A stretch of 64,000 nucleotides of DNA, taken from assembly GCA_040388535.1 (NCBI GenBank), contig JAZKBR010000009.1, positions 129,764 to 193,763 of the forward strand. Reading direction: 5' to 3'. Numbering within the stretch: position 1 is the first letter of the stretch; each line of letters opens with the position of its first letter. The stretch is from Gemmatimonadota bacterium (GTDB taxonomy: Bacteria; Gemmatimonadota; Gemmatimonadetes; Gemmatimonadales; GWC2-71-9). Both the position numbers and the translations under genes were made by a program. Under the pieces are notes generated by a model. That model searched no databases, was not told where the DNA came from, and worked only from the letters and a program-made list of their open reading frames with translations. Below are positions 18,121 to 27,924 of this stretch, piece after piece.

Positions 18121-19958
18121 ACGCCTCGACCGAAGAGCTGCAGGCCGCGCTCGGCGAGGCGTACACGCTCGAGCGCGAGCTCGGTCGCGGTGGGATGGGA
18201 GCGGTCTTCCTCGCCCGCGACAATCGGCTACATCGGCCGGTGGCCATCAAACTGCTGCCGCCTGATCTCGCCACGAATGCCGATTTGCGGGAGCGCTTCC
18301 TTCGGGAAACCCGACTCGCGGCGTCGTTCTCGCACCCGAACATCGTGCCGGTTCATGACGTGATTGAGCGCGGCAACCTGCTCGCCTTCGTGATGGGGTA
18401 CGTCGACGGCGAGACGCTGGGCGCCCGAGTGCGTCGCGGCGGGCCTCTGCCATTGCCCGACGCGGTGCGGGTGCTCCAGGAGGTTGCCTGGGCACTCTCG
18501 TACGCCCACGGACGCGGCATCGTGCACCGCGACATCAAGCCCGACAACATCCTGATCGAGCGCGCCACAGGTCGTGGCCTCGTCACCGATTTCGGCATCG
18601 CGCGAAGTGGTGTCGCGACGCCGGGGCAGGGACTGACACGCGTGGGTGAAGTTGTCGGAACGCCTGAGTTCATCAGCCCGGAACAGGCGTCGGGCGATGT
18701 GGTCGATGGGCGGAGTGATCTCTACTCGCTCGGCGTGGTGGCGTTCTACATTCTCGCTGGACAACTCCCGTTCGATGCACCGACACCGACCGGTTTGCTG
18801 GCGATGCATCTCACGCAGCCGCCGCCGTCACTCGCAGCGTTGCGCCCCGACCTGCCGCCCGAGATGGTGGCGGCGGTCGAGCGCTGCCTCGCGAAGAATC
18901 CGTCGGATCGATTCGCGACCGGTGAAGAACTGGCGAATGCGCTCGATGGACTTCGGCGCAGTGCGCCGGAAGTGGCGCCTGCCGTGCGCGTCTTTCTGCA
19001 GCGGATCGGGACATCGTTCTTTGCGTTGCTCTTTCTCGGTGGCTGTGCGTCGTATCTCGTGCGACGTGGCGCCAAGGCCGGCAGTGATGACTGGGTGATC
19101 GCGTTCCTGATGATCATTGCCGCGATCTGGGGGCTGATCGCGCAACTGTTCGGCCGTGTGCGACTGCTGCTGCGGCAGGGGTTCCGATATCGCGATGTTC
19201 ATGCGGGCGCCGGCGCCATCCTGGCCGACGACGTCGCAGCACGTGATGCCATTCGTGCCTCGAGCGACGAGATGCGTCGTCGGCGTAAGCGGATTCGCAT
19301 CGGGCTGCTCTCGTGCGTCTGGCCTTTTGGCGCATTCTGGTTCGTCAAGCACTACCTCCGCACCCCCATCCCCGGAGGAGAGCCAGGACAGTTCCACGTC
19401 GGCGCGGCGGGCGCCTTGATCGTGATCTCGGCCGCGATCTCGCTCGGCCTCGGTGTCACGCTCCTCGGATCGGATCCGCTCAAGGGGAATCCCTTTGCGT
19501 TCCTGCAGGCGAAGTTCTGGCAGGGGCCGTTCGGTCGACTGATCTTCCGGATTGGGGGCTGGCGGCTTCCCAACGTTTCCGATTCGGGGACCACGGTCAC
19601 CCGTGCGATGCCGACCGCGCCGGGCGGCCCGCTCACCGTCCTGCTTGCGTTGCCGAACGAGCTCAGGCGTGATCTGCGAGGCGTCGACGTGCGGCTCACG
19701 GCGCTCGAACGCGAGATCGTGGCAGGTCGTGGTCGCGAGGCTCAGATCGCCGCGGCAATCGCAGACGCCGGACCGCCTCAGGCGGCCGCCTCGGAGCGCG
19801 CGACGGCGCTGGTGCAGGAACTCGGCGAAGCCGCGTCAGTCGCGCGCCGGGAGCGGGAAGCGAAGGAACTGCAGCTGGAGAACGTCCGACTCGAACTGAT
19901 CCGGCTTCGTGCCGGCCTCGGCACGGCGGTAGCGGTTCGCCAGGCGCTCGAGGGCTAG
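18117..19958 (+). CDS. Membrane Ser/Thr protein kinase (Hanks type) with C-terminal coiled coil
   Basis: The product is 613 residues. The kinase domain occupies about residues 15-290 and has all key motifs: [10 protein letters not shown]-loop, VAIKLL lysine, HRDIKPDN catalytic loop, DFG, and the [11 protein letters not shown] activation end. Instead of the usual single helix plus PASTA or other sensor, it has about four hydrophobic segments (around 300-345 and 395-450) and then a long charged, probably coiled-coil region from about 520 to the end, facing the cytosol. No extracellular sensor domain is obvious. It begins by GTG overlap with the mutase gene. Confidence 0.9.
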   Translation: MNASTEELQAALGEAYTLERELGRGGMGAVFLARDNRLHRPVAIKLLPPDLATNADLRERFLRETRLAASFSHPNIVPVHDVIERGNLLAFVMGYVDGETLGARVRRGGPLPLPDAVRVLQEVAWALSYAHGRGIVHRDIKPDNILIERATGRGLVTDFGIARSGVATPGQGLTRVGEVVGTPEFISPEQASGDVVDGRSDLYSLGVVAFYILAGQLPFDAPTPTGLLAMHLTQPPPSLAALRPDLPPEMVAAVERCLAKNPSDRFATGEELANALDGLRRSAPEVAPAVRVFLQRIGTSFFALLFLGGCASYLVRRGAKAGSDDWVIAFLMIIAAIWGLIAQLFGRVRLLLRQGFRYRDVHAGAGAILADDVAARDAIRASSDEMRRRRKRIRIGLLSCVWPFGAFWFVKHYLRTPIPGGEPGQFHVGAAGALIVISAAISLGLGVTLLGSDPLKGNPFAFLQAKFWQGPFGRLIFRIGGWRLPNVSDSGTTVTRAMPTAPGGPLTVLLALPNELRRDLRGVDVRLTALEREIVAGRGREAQIAAAIADAGPPQAAASERATALVQELGEAASVARREREAKELQLENVRLELIRLRAGLGTAVAVRQALEG

Positions 19959-20606
19959 GTGCCGCCACAGTACCGTTCCCTCGTGGTCGATCGCCACGCC
20001 CGCATCGGCATTGCCGGTGAACTCGAGACGGCCACCGAGGCGTGGCTGATTCTCCACGGCTACGGCATGCTCGCTCAGGGGATACTCCACTGGTTTCGCG
20101 CGGCCGAACGTCCCGGGCGTGTGCTCGTCGCGCCCGAGGGGCTCTCCCGGTTCTACGTCGAGGAGAAGGGCCACCGCCGCGTGGGCGCGTCCTGGCTCAC
20201 CCGGGAAGACCGCGAACACGACCTCACCGACCAGCAAGCCTATCTCGACCGCGTGGTTGCCGACCTGGTCGGCGCCATCCCGCGGCTGGAAGTGCACGGC
20301 TTCTCCCAGGGAGTCGCGGCGGGGTCGCGCTGGGTGGTTCGTGGCGTTCGGCCTGTGGCCAGGCTGGTCTGTTGGGGTGGTACCATCCCGCCCGATGTGG
20401 AGCCTATGGCACTGCACCGGGCCGTGAACGCGACCCCGATCCATTTCACCGTGGGTGACCGGGACGTCTGGGTGGCTCCAGCCACCGTCGACGCTGACGC
20501 CGCCAGACTGGTCGAGGCCGGTTGCCCGGCAGTGGTCCACCACTTCGATGGCGGGCACCGTGTGGATAACGGCGTACTGGCCGAATTGGAGGCAGTGCCA
20601 CGCTGA
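19959..20606 (+). CDS. Alpha/beta hydrolase (phospholipase/carboxylesterase type)
   Basis: The product is 215 residues from GTG 19959, immediately after the kinase stop. The nucleophile elbow is HGFSQG, the oxyanion region is LILHGYG, and the catalytic His is in GGHRVDNG near the end, with an Asp in VGDRDVWV. This is the small cytosolic esterase fold of the YpfH/carboxylesterase group. The substrate is unknown. It is the last gene of the unit before the hairpin at 20606. Confidence 0.8.
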   Translation: MPPQYRSLVVDRHARIGIAGELETATEAWLILHGYGMLAQGILHWFRAAERPGRVLVAPEGLSRFYVEEKGHRRVGASWLTREDREHDLTDQQAYLDRVVADLVGAIPRLEVHGFSQGVAAGSRWVVRGVRPVARLVCWGGTIPPDVEPMALHRAVNATPIHFTVGDRDVWVAPATVDADAARLVEAGCPAVVHHFDGGHRVDNGVLAELEAVPR

Positions 20607-20642
20607 AGACCGCTTTTCTTGCTGGGTGAGGCGAGCGGTCTT
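20606..20642 (+). terminator. Hairpin, likely end of the alr-to-esterase unit
   Basis: AAGACCGCT at 20606-20614 pairs perfectly with AGCGGTCTT at 20634-20642, with a 19-base loop. It begins on the last base of the esterase stop codon. The 3' arm ends in TT followed by AAACTT, so the U-tract is weak. Placement in the first true gap after 14 kb of packed genes supports a terminator. Confidence 0.5.
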
Positions 20643-20679
20643 AAACTTCGGCGCAGCTTTCAGTTAGCCAAGGTGGGGT

Positions 20680-20991
20680 ATGCCGACGTACGAGTACGAA
20701 TGCAGCAACGGACACCGGTTCGATCGGGTCCAGAAGATGTCTGACAAGCCGGTCGCCAAGTGTCCCGAATGCGGGGCGAGGGCGTCGCGGCGAATTTCTG
20801 GTGGCCAGGGCCTCATCTTCAAGGGATCGGGTTTCTACATCACCGACTATGGCAAGGATGGCAAGGGCGCGCGGAAGGACACCGATGCCGCTCCCAAGTC
20901 AGACCCCGCACCCACAGCTCCGGTCACACCGGCGGCTTCGACCACACCAGCGGCCACTCCGAAGTCCTCCGGCACGAAGGACCCTTCGTGA
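20680..20991 (+). CDS. FmdB-family zinc-ribbon protein
   Basis: The product is 103 residues. MPTYEYECSNGHRFDRVQKMSD is the hallmark start of FmdB-type putative regulators, with metal ligands Cys8, His12 and the CPEC pair near residues 28-31. GLIFKGSGFYITDYGK is the second conserved block. The C-terminal third is an Ala/Pro/Thr-rich disordered tail. A purine-rich AAGGTGGGG precedes the ATG. It is coupled to argS by GTGA. Confidence 0.9.
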   Translation: MPTYEYECSNGHRFDRVQKMSDKPVAKCPECGARASRRISGGQGLIFKGSGFYITDYGKDGKGARKDTDAAPKSDPAPTAPVTPAASTTPAATPKSSGTKDPS

Positions 20992-22622
20992 GCGAGGCGC
21001 TGCGGGCTGAACTGTCGCGCATCGCGATCCTACTTGGTGGCAGCGATATCGAGTTCACGCTCGAACGCCCTCGTGACCCAAGCCATGGCGATCTTTCAAC
21101 CAACCTCGCGATGCAACTGGCCAAGCGTGAACGGAGCAATCCCCGCGCGATGGCTGAACGCGTGCTGGCGGAGCTGAACGCTCCTGCCACCACGGTACAG
21201 GAGAGTTCGATCGCCGGTCCGGGCTTCATCAATTTCCGCCTCACCGCCGACACCCTGACTGCCGATCACGCGCGCATCCTCGCGGAGGGCGCCAGCTATG
21301 GTCGCTCGACGACCGGCGCGGGGCAGCGGGTGAACGTGGAGTTCGTATCGGCGAATCCCACCGGCCCGCTCCACGTCGGTCACGGACGAGGCGCGGCCCA
21401 GGGCGATGGCATCGCCGCGCTGCTGGAGTGGACCGGCCATCAGGTGACCCGCGAGTTCTACATCAACGACGCCGGGGTGCAGATCACCCGGCTCGCCGAA
21501 TCGCTCTGGGCCCGGGTACAGCAGGCAGTGGGGCGCGAGGCGAGTGTGCCGGAGGGTGGCTACCACGGTGAGTATCTCGTCGAGGCCGCAGCGACCCTGC
21601 TCGCCTCGGAAGGGAAGGCCTTTGCCGACCTGCCGGCGTCGAAAGGCGTCGCCCGCTGCCGTGCCGCCGCACTCGTGATGCAGCGTGCCGAGCAGGATGA
21701 CACGCTTGCCACCTTCGGCGTGCGCTTCGATGTGATGTCGTCGGAAGAGGACATCTACGCCAGTGGCAAGATCGACGCGTTGCTGGTACGCCTTGCCGAG
21801 GCCGATCTTTCGTACGAGCAGGACGGCGCGCTCTGGTTACGCACCTCCTCGTACGGCGACGAGAAGGATCGCGTGCTCCGCAAGCAGGATGGCAGCTACA
21901 CCTACTTCGTCCCCGACATCGCGTATCATCTCGACAAGGTGAAACGTGGCTTTACACACGCCATCGATGTCTGGGGCGCCGACCACCACGGCTACATCCC
22001 GCGCGTGCAGGGAGCGTTGACGGCGCTGGGCGTACCGGCCGACTGGCTCGAAGTGTCGCTGGTGCAGCTGGTGAAAGTCGTGCGAGGTGGCGAAGAGGTG
22101 AAGATGTCGAAGCGCTCGGGCGACTTCGTCACCTTGCGAGATCTGTACGAGGAAACTGGCGTCGATGCCGCGCGCTACTGGTTCCTGATGCGCCGGGGCG
22201 ATACCCACCTCACCTTCGACATCGAGCTGGCCAAGTCGCGGACCGATGAGAACCCGGTGTTCTATGTCCAGATGGCGCATGCCAGGATGTGCGGCATCTT
22301 CCGTAATGCCGGTATCGAGTTGGCGTCTGTCAGTGGCGCACTCGATCTCACCGTGCTCACGGCGAGCGATGCCGATCTGCTGCGCGCGCTCACCGAATTC
22401 CCCGACATCGTGCGGCGCGCCGCCCGCGATCACGAGCCCCATCGGGTGACGACGTATCTCGAAGCCCTCGCGCGCGAAGCGCACGGCTGGTATCACGGCT
22501 GTCGGGTGCTCGGCGAACCGGAACCTGTCCAGCATGCTCGTTTGCTTCTTGCCCGCGCGGCCATTCAGGTGCTCGCGAATGGCCTGACCCTTCTCGGCAT
22601 CACTGCCCCGGACCGGATCTGA
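20988..22622 (+). CDS. argS: Arginyl-tRNA synthetase
   Basis: This class I synthetase charges tRNA-Arg. The start is GTG 20988 (AAGGA seven bases upstream, four-base overlap with fmdB); the frame is open upstream but only the part from SEALRAELSRIA is family-like. The HIGH motif is HVGH in NPTGPLHVGHGRGA, and the KMSK motif is VKMSKRSGDFVTL. The N-terminal Add-1-like and C-terminal DALR domains are both present. At 544 residues it is normal to slightly short. Confidence 0.95.
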   Translation: MSEALRAELSRIAILLGGSDIEFTLERPRDPSHGDLSTNLAMQLAKRERSNPRAMAERVLAELNAPATTVQESSIAGPGFINFRLTADTLTADHARILAEGASYGRSTTGAGQRVNVEFVSANPTGPLHVGHGRGAAQGDGIAALLEWTGHQVTREFYINDAGVQITRLAESLWARVQQAVGREASVPEGGYHGEYLVEAAATLLASEGKAFADLPASKGVARCRAAALVMQRAEQDDTLATFGVRFDVMSSEEDIYASGKIDALLVRLAEADLSYEQDGALWLRTSSYGDEKDRVLRKQDGSYTYFVPDIAYHLDKVKRGFTHAIDVWGADHHGYIPRVQGALTALGVPADWLEVSLVQLVKVVRGGEEVKMSKRSGDFVTLRDLYEETGVDAARYWFLMRRGDTHLTFDIELAKSRTDENPVFYVQMAHARMCGIFRNAGIELASVSGALDLTVLTASDADLLRALTEFPDIVRRAARDHEPHRVTTYLEALAREAHGWYHGCRVLGEPEPVQHARLLLARAAIQVLANGLTLLGITAPDRI

Positions 22623-22626
22623 ACGC

Positions 22627-23547
22627 ATGACTCTTCTCGTCGTCGGCAGTGTCGCGCTGGATTCGGTCGCTACTCCCTTCGGGCAGACCGCCGATGCACT
22701 CGGTGGGTCGGCCGTGCACTTCGCTGTTGCGGCCTCGCTGCTGCATCCGGTCCGCGTCGTCGGCGTGATCGGCGACGATTACCCGGTCCACGAACTCGAG
22801 CGTCTCGGGACCCGTGGGATCGACTGGAGCGGTGTCGAGCACGCGACCGGTGAGTCGTTCCGCTGGAAGGGGAAGTACTCCTACGATCTCCAGAGTCGCG
22901 AAACGCTCGAAACGCGACTCGGCGTCTTCGCCGATTTCCACCCGAAGCTCCCGCCCGGTGCCGAAGCTGCGCGGTATCTATTCCTCGGAAACATCGATCC
23001 GGAATTGCAGCTCAATGTGCTCGACCAGGTGACCGCACCAGCGCTGGTCGTCTGCGACACGATGAACTACTGGATCCAGTCCAAGCGCGACACGCTGATG
23101 CAACTGCTCAAGCGGGTCGACATGCTGATGGTGAATGACAGTGAAGCGCGGGAACTCTCCGGTGACTGGAACGTGCACCGCGCGGGGCGATGGATCCTGG
23201 AGCGAGGTCCCAAGCGTGTCGTCATCAAGCAGGGCGAGTTCGGTGCTCTGCTGCTGGAGCCGGGCCGGACTTTCCATATTCCTGCGCTGCCGCTCGAGGA
23301 GGTCTTCGATCCGACCGGCGCGGGCGACGCCTTCGCCGGCGGCTTCATGGGATATCTCGCGCACACCAACAGCACCAGCACGGAGCAGATGCGCCGGGCA
23401 ATGGTCTATGGCTCGGTGATGGGTTCCTACTCCGTCTCCGGCTTTGATATCAAGGGATTCGAGGGCGTGACTCCGAAGGACGTCGATGCGCGCGTCCAGC
23501 AGTTCGCCGATCTGGTGCACATTCCGTCCGCGGAGCAGCTGCCGTGA
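22627..23547 (+). CDS. PfkB-family sugar or nucleoside kinase
   Basis: The product is 306 residues. The ribokinase-like fold starts with LLVVGSVALDSV and GGSAVHFAVAASLL. The ATP/catalytic signature DPTGAGDAFAGGFMG is intact near residue 230, with the catalytic Asp in GAGD. Substrate cannot be told; its place directly before purM would fit a nucleoside or ribose substrate, but that is only context. Confidence 0.85.
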   Translation: MTLLVVGSVALDSVATPFGQTADALGGSAVHFAVAASLLHPVRVVGVIGDDYPVHELERLGTRGIDWSGVEHATGESFRWKGKYSYDLQSRETLETRLGVFADFHPKLPPGAEAARYLFLGNIDPELQLNVLDQVTAPALVVCDTMNYWIQSKRDTLMQLLKRVDMLMVNDSEARELSGDWNVHRAGRWILERGPKRVVIKQGEFGALLLEPGRTFHIPALPLEEVFDPTGAGDAFAGGFMGYLAHTNSTSTEQMRRAMVYGSVMGSYSVSGFDIKGFEGVTPKDVDARVQQFADLVHIPSAEQLP

Positions 23548-24569
23548 CCGAGTCGCAGTATGCTGCCGCTGGCGTTGACCTGAGTCAGGCCGAGCTCGCC
23601 AAGCAGCAGATCGGCAAGCTGGTCGCAGGCACTCGCACGCCGCTGTCAGTGGGTCACATTGGTGCCTTTGGCGGAATGGTGCGCGTCCCCAGCGGAATGC
23701 GCTCGCCGGTGCTGGTGATGAGCACCGATGGGGTTGGCACCAAGGTACTGGTGGCGCAACAGGCCGGTCGCTACGACACCGTGGGCGAAGACCTCGTGAA
23801 TCATTCGGTCAATGACATCCTGGTGCACGGGGCGACGCCGATTGCTTTCATGGACTATGTGGCGGGGCATCGGCTGCCGGTCGAGATGATCGCCGGGGTT
23901 GTCGAAGGGATCGCGCGCGGCTGCCGGGCCCACAACATGGCGCTGGCTGGCGGCGAGACCGCCGCGATGCCGGGGCTCTATGCCGAGCGGACGTTCGACC
24001 TCGCGGGCACGATCATCGGCGTAGTGGAAGAGGACGAAGCGCTTCACGGCGACCGGATTGTTCCGGGCGATGTCGTGCTCGCGTACGCATCGACCGGACT
24101 CCACACCAACGGGTACACTCTCGCACGACGCGTGCTCCTCGAACGACTCGGTCTCGCGCTCACCAGCATGCTCCCCGGCACCAACACGTCAGTGGGCGAT
24201 GCACTCCTCGCCGTTCACCAGAGCTATGTCGCCGCGATCCGGCCCGTGCTCGGCCAGCTCCACGGACTCGCGCACATCACGGGTGGCGGCATCGCCGGCA
24301 ATCTCGTGCGGGTGATCCCCGAGCAGTGTGATGCGGTGCTCGACCCGCGATCGTGGCAGTGGCCCGCGCTCTTCACCGTCATCGCTGAGGGCGGGAATGT
24401 TTCCCTCGATGAAATGCGCGACGTATTCAATCTCGGGGTCGGGATGGTGGCCGTACTGCCGGCTGAGGCGGTCGCATCCGTTCGCGATGCGGCGACGCGT
24501 GCCGGCGTCAGCACCTGGGTGCTCGGCGGTGTCACACCGGGACGACAGCGCGTGAGCTTTGCCGACTGA
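23544..24569 (+). CDS. purM: Phosphoribosylformylglycinamidine cyclo-ligase
   Basis: AIR synthetase closes the imidazole ring in purine synthesis. The product is 341 residues. Landmarks are YAAAGVDL, GGMVRVP, MSTDGVGTKVLVAQ, VNHSVNDILVHGA, ALAGGETAAMPGLY and ASTGLHTNGYTLAR, in family order. It starts with GTG in the pfkB stop. Its 3' end overlaps the apparent TTG start of ribD by eleven bases. Purine product GTP is the precursor for riboflavin, which fits the neighbours. Confidence 0.95.
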   Translation: MTESQYAAAGVDLSQAELAKQQIGKLVAGTRTPLSVGHIGAFGGMVRVPSGMRSPVLVMSTDGVGTKVLVAQQAGRYDTVGEDLVNHSVNDILVHGATPIAFMDYVAGHRLPVEMIAGVVEGIARGCRAHNMALAGGETAAMPGLYAERTFDLAGTIIGVVEEDEALHGDRIVPGDVVLAYASTGLHTNGYTLARRVLLERLGLALTSMLPGTNTSVGDALLAVHQSYVAAIRPVLGQLHGLAHITGGGIAGNLVRVIPEQCDAVLDPRSWQWPALFTVIAEGGNVSLDEMRDVFNLGVGMVAVLPAEAVASVRDAATRAGVSTWVLGGVTPGRQRVSFAD

Positions 24570-25641
24570 ACTGATCACCGATGCGGTCGCGATGTCGCGC
24601 GCCCTCACACTCGCCGAGCGGGGATGGGGGCGTGTGCATCCCAACCCATTGGTCGGAGCGGTCCTCGTGCGCGACGGGGTCGTTGTCGGCGAAGGATGGC
24701 ACGCCGAATACGGCGATCGCCACGCCGAGACCATCGCGCTTGCTGCGGCGGGTGACTCGGCCCGCGGTGCGACACTTTATGTCACACTGGAGCCGTGCAA
24801 TCACCACGGAAAGCAGCCACCGTGCGTCGATGCCATTCTCGCCGCCGGCGTGGCTCGTGTCGTGGTATCGCTGGCCGATCCGAATCCGGTGGCTCGCGGT
24901 GGGGTCGCGCGACTGCGCGCTGCGGGCGTCCCCGTCGAGGTCGGACTGCTCGGTGACCTCGCCCGCCGGCTCAATGCGCGCTTCCTCCATCGTTTCGCTG
25001 GTCGGGCGCGGCCATTCATCGCGGTCAAGCTGGCCGTTACCCTCGACGGCAAGATTGCCGACGCGGCGGGGCGCTCGCAGTGGATTTCGGGGCCTGAAGC
25101 GCGAGACTTTGTGCATCACCTGCGGGCCGGATTTGCCGGGATCGGCATCGGCGGTCGGACGCTGGTCGCAGACGATGCCCGCCTGACCGTTCGCGGTCGG
25201 CTGACGCCCCGCGAGGCGCCGATTCGTATCGTATTCGATCGCTCCGGCATGGTCCCGGCGACTCAGGGGATCTTCGATGGCGCGCCGGATGTTCCTGTGT
25301 GGCTGGTGACGGGCACCGCTACCCCCGCGACTCATACCGCCGGAATCTCGGCTCGGGGTGCTCAAGTGCTGGTGGAAGACTCGCTGCCGGTCGCGCTCGA
25401 CCTGCTGGGCGCCCGCGATCTGGATTCGCTGCTCATTGAAGGGGGCGGCCGACTCGCTGGCGCTCTGCTCGCCGAGGGGCTGGTCGACCGGGTCTACCAG
25501 ATCCAGAGTCCGGTATGGCTTGGAGCCGGGCGTGACGCCTGGAGCGGCCTGGGTGTGCATGACATTCGCGATGCAATTCGCTGGCATACGGTCGAGCGCC
25601 GTGCGCTGGGCGACGACACGTTGCTGGTGCTGGAGCGATAA
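24559..25641 (+). CDS. ribD: Bifunctional riboflavin deaminase/reductase RibD
   Basis: Two consecutive steps of riboflavin synthesis are carried by one 360-residue protein. The N-terminal deaminase has the zinc motif HAE and PCNHHGKQPPC. The C-terminal reductase shows VKLAVTLDGKIAD, SGPEAR and LIEGGGRLAGALL. The start is uncertain: TTG 24559 (overlapping purM) keeps the short helix usually found before the MSRALTLAERG block, while ATG 24592 would begin right at it. Neither has a good ribosome-binding site. Confidence 0.94.
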   Translation: MPTELITDAVAMSRALTLAERGWGRVHPNPLVGAVLVRDGVVVGEGWHAEYGDRHAETIALAAAGDSARGATLYVTLEPCNHHGKQPPCVDAILAAGVARVVVSLADPNPVARGGVARLRAAGVPVEVGLLGDLARRLNARFLHRFAGRARPFIAVKLAVTLDGKIADAAGRSQWISGPEARDFVHHLRAGFAGIGIGGRTLVADDARLTVRGRLTPREAPIRIVFDRSGMVPATQGIFDGAPDVPVWLVTGTATPATHTAGISARGAQVLVEDSLPVALDLLGARDLDSLLIEGGGRLAGALLAEGLVDRVYQIQSPVWLGAGRDAWSGLGVHDIRDAIRWHTVERRALGDDTLLVLER

Positions 25642-25643
25642 CG

Positions 25644-26249
25644 ATGTTTACCGGGTTGGTGACGGCCGTCGGTCGAATCGAGAGTGCGGTGGCGGCTGAT
25701 AGTGGCCTCGACCTCACGATCGCAGTGGCGTGGAGCGACCTCCAGCTGGGCGAGAGTGTCGCGGTCGATGGCGCGTGCCTCACGGTGAAGGGGCTGGGCG
25801 ATGGCTGGTTTGCGGTCCACGTGATCACGACCTCGCTGGCACGCACCTCTTTCGCGAACTACACCGCTGGGCGTCGGGTCAATCTCGAGCGGGCGCTCGC
25901 CGTGGGTGACCGGCTCGGCGGCCATCTGGTGCAGGGCCACGTGGACGGGATCGGGACCATCGTGGCCACCCGTCATGAGGGGGACGCCTGGCTGGTCGAT
26001 GTGGCGGTTCCGCCGCAGGTCGCCGAAGTCTCGATTCCGCTCGGTTCGATCACGGTCGATGGGGTCTCGCTCACGGTCAATGCCATCCCCGGTCCGGGCC
26101 TGATCCAGCTCTCGGTGATCCCGTTTACTTTGGGGCACACCACCCTTGGGGAACGCCGTGCCGGCGATGCCGTGCACGTGGAAGGAGATACAGTGGGGAA
26201 GTATGTTCGGCAGTTCACCGCGGCGCACCGCGCCGCGCCGGAGGCATGA
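25644..26249 (+). CDS. ribE: Riboflavin synthase, alpha type
   Basis: It dismutates two 6,7-dimethyl-8-ribityllumazines to riboflavin. The product is 201 residues of two lumazine-binding domains; each has a [11 protein letters not shown] or [18 protein letters not shown] core, and the protein starts with the diagnostic [12 protein letters not shown]. It is two bases after ribD and overlaps ribBA by ATGA. Confidence 0.95.
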   Translation: MFTGLVTAVGRIESAVAADSGLDLTIAVAWSDLQLGESVAVDGACLTVKGLGDGWFAVHVITTSLARTSFANYTAGRRVNLERALAVGDRLGGHLVQGHVDGIGTIVATRHEGDAWLVDVAVPPQVAEVSIPLGSITVDGVSLTVNAIPGPGLIQLSVIPFTLGHTTLGERRAGDAVHVEGDTVGKYVRQFTAAHRAAPEA

Positions 26250-27454
26250 TGGGATTCGGCACGATTGAAACCGCGATCGCCGAACTCAAGGCCGGCCGGA
26301 TGATTGTGGTCACGGACGACGAAGACCGCGAAAACGAGGGTGACCTCGTTTGCGCCGCTGCTGCTGTTACGCCGGAAATGATCAATTTCATGGCGCAGTA
26401 TGGTCGTGGCTGGATCTGTCTCACCCTGACGCCCGAAGATTGCGATCGACTCGAGTTGAAGCAGATGGTCGAGCGCAATACTGAATCAATGCAGACGGCG
26501 TTCACGGTGACCATTGACGCCGAGCGTCGCTTCGGCGTGACCACCGGGATCTCTGCTTCCGACCGCGCCACGACAATTCGGGTTGCTCTCGACCCCGCCA
26601 CACAGCCGGGCGATCTCCGGCGGCCGGGCCACATCAATCCGCTCCGCGCCAAGCCGGGCGGCGTGCTCCAGCGCGTTGGCCACACCGAAGCGAGTGTCGA
26701 CCTCGCGCGGCTCGCCGGCTTCCAGCCCGCCGGCGTGATCTGCGAAATCATGAATCCCGACGGCACCATGGCGCGGCTGCCGCAGCTCGAGCAGTTTGCC
26801 TCGCTGCACGGACTGACGATGGTCAGCGTCGCCGATCTGGTTGCGTATCGACTGACCAAGGAACAACTCGTTCACCGCGTGGCCGATGCGCGCCTTCCGA
26901 CTGATGCCGGCGAATTCCGCGTGATCGGCTATCGCAACGATGTCGATGGCGCCGAACACGTCGCGCTGGTCCACGGGAATGTCGAAGGGCAAGCGGGTGT
27001 GCTGGTGCGGATGCACTCGAAGTGCCTCACCGGCGACGTATTCCATTCGCTCCGGTGCGATTGCGGTGTGCAGCTGCACCGCGCGATGGATCGGATTGTC
27101 GCGGAGGGTCAGGGCGTCATCGTCTACCTCGATCAGGAAGGGCGCGGGATCGGGCTGCTCAACAAGTTGCGGGCGTATGCCCTTCAGGACTCCGGCGACG
27201 ACACCGTCGAGGCCAACGAGCGGCTCGGGTTCAAGGCGGATCTGCGCGACTTCGGCATCGGGGCGCAGATTCTTCGCGACCTAGGGTTGTCCACCTTGCG
27301 CGTGATGACCAACAATCCGCGCAAGCTGGTGGGACTCGAAGGCTATGGCCTCGAGATTGTCGAGCGCGTCCCGCTCGTGGCCGATACCACCGAAGAGAAT
27401 CGCAGCTACCTCGCAACCAAGCGTGACAAGCTTGGTCACCTGCTGGCGCACTGA
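26246..27454 (+). CDS. ribBA: Bifunctional DHBP synthase / GTP cyclohydrolase II
   Basis: The product is 402 residues. The N-terminal half is 3,4-dihydroxy-2-butanone-4-phosphate synthase ([11 protein letters not shown] acidic loop, [13 protein letters not shown]). The C-terminal half is GTP cyclohydrolase II with zinc ligands in [17 protein letters not shown], the catalytic DQEGRGIGL and [13 protein letters not shown]. Both start substrates of the pathway are therefore made by one protein. GGAGG lies just before two in-frame ATGs (26246, 26249); the second has the better spacing. Confidence 0.95.
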   Translation: MMGFGTIETAIAELKAGRMIVVTDDEDRENEGDLVCAAAAVTPEMINFMAQYGRGWICLTLTPEDCDRLELKQMVERNTESMQTAFTVTIDAERRFGVTTGISASDRATTIRVALDPATQPGDLRRPGHINPLRAKPGGVLQRVGHTEASVDLARLAGFQPAGVICEIMNPDGTMARLPQLEQFASLHGLTMVSVADLVAYRLTKEQLVHRVADARLPTDAGEFRVIGYRNDVDGAEHVALVHGNVEGQAGVLVRMHSKCLTGDVFHSLRCDCGVQLHRAMDRIVAEGQGVIVYLDQEGRGIGLLNKLRAYALQDSGDDTVEANERLGFKADLRDFGIGAQILRDLGLSTLRVMTNNPRKLVGLEGYGLEIVERVPLVADTTEENRSYLATKRDKLGHLLAH

Positions 27455-27924
27455 TGACCGCCGAGCGCGAAGGAAGACTCGCCGATGTCGGGCGCGTGGC
27501 CGTCATTGTTTCCCGCTACCACGAGCGGATCACGGGCCGGCTGCTCGACGGCGCCCGTGAAGCGTGTGCCGAGGCCGGCATTGCCGCAGATGCCGTGGAT
27601 GTGCTCTGGGTCAGTGGGGCGTTCGAGCTGGGCGTCGTGACTACCGCTGCTGCTCGAAGCGGCCGCTACGCGGCGCTCGTGGCACTCGGCGTCGTGGTGC
27701 GTGGCGACACGCCGCACTTCGATTTCGTCGCCGGCGAGACATCGGCCGCGCTGCGGCGGGCCACCACCGAGACGCTGGTGCCGGTCGGCTTCGGCTTGCT
27801 GACCTGCGACACCATGGAGCAGGCAGTGGCCCGCGCAGGCGGCGAGGCCGGCAACAAGGGGCGGGAAGCAGCGGAGGCAGCGATCCGCACTGCCGACCTG
27901 CTGCGCCAGATGCGGGGAGCATAG
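27454..27924 (+). CDS. ribH: 6,7-dimethyl-8-ribityllumazine synthase
   Basis: It makes lumazine from the RibBA and RibD products. The product is 156 residues. Family features include VAVIVSRYHERI, VLWVSGAFELGV, ALGVVVRGDTPHFDFVAG and PVGFGLLTCDTMEQA. The catalytic His sits in the GDTPHFD loop. It overlaps the ribBA stop by one base and ends directly before nusB. Confidence 0.95.
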   Translation: MTAEREGRLADVGRVAVIVSRYHERITGRLLDGAREACAEAGIAADAVDVLWVSGAFELGVVTTAAARSGRYAALVALGVVVRGDTPHFDFVAGETSAALRRATTETLVPVGFGLLTCDTMEQAVARAGGEAGNKGREAAEAAIRTADLLRQMRGA

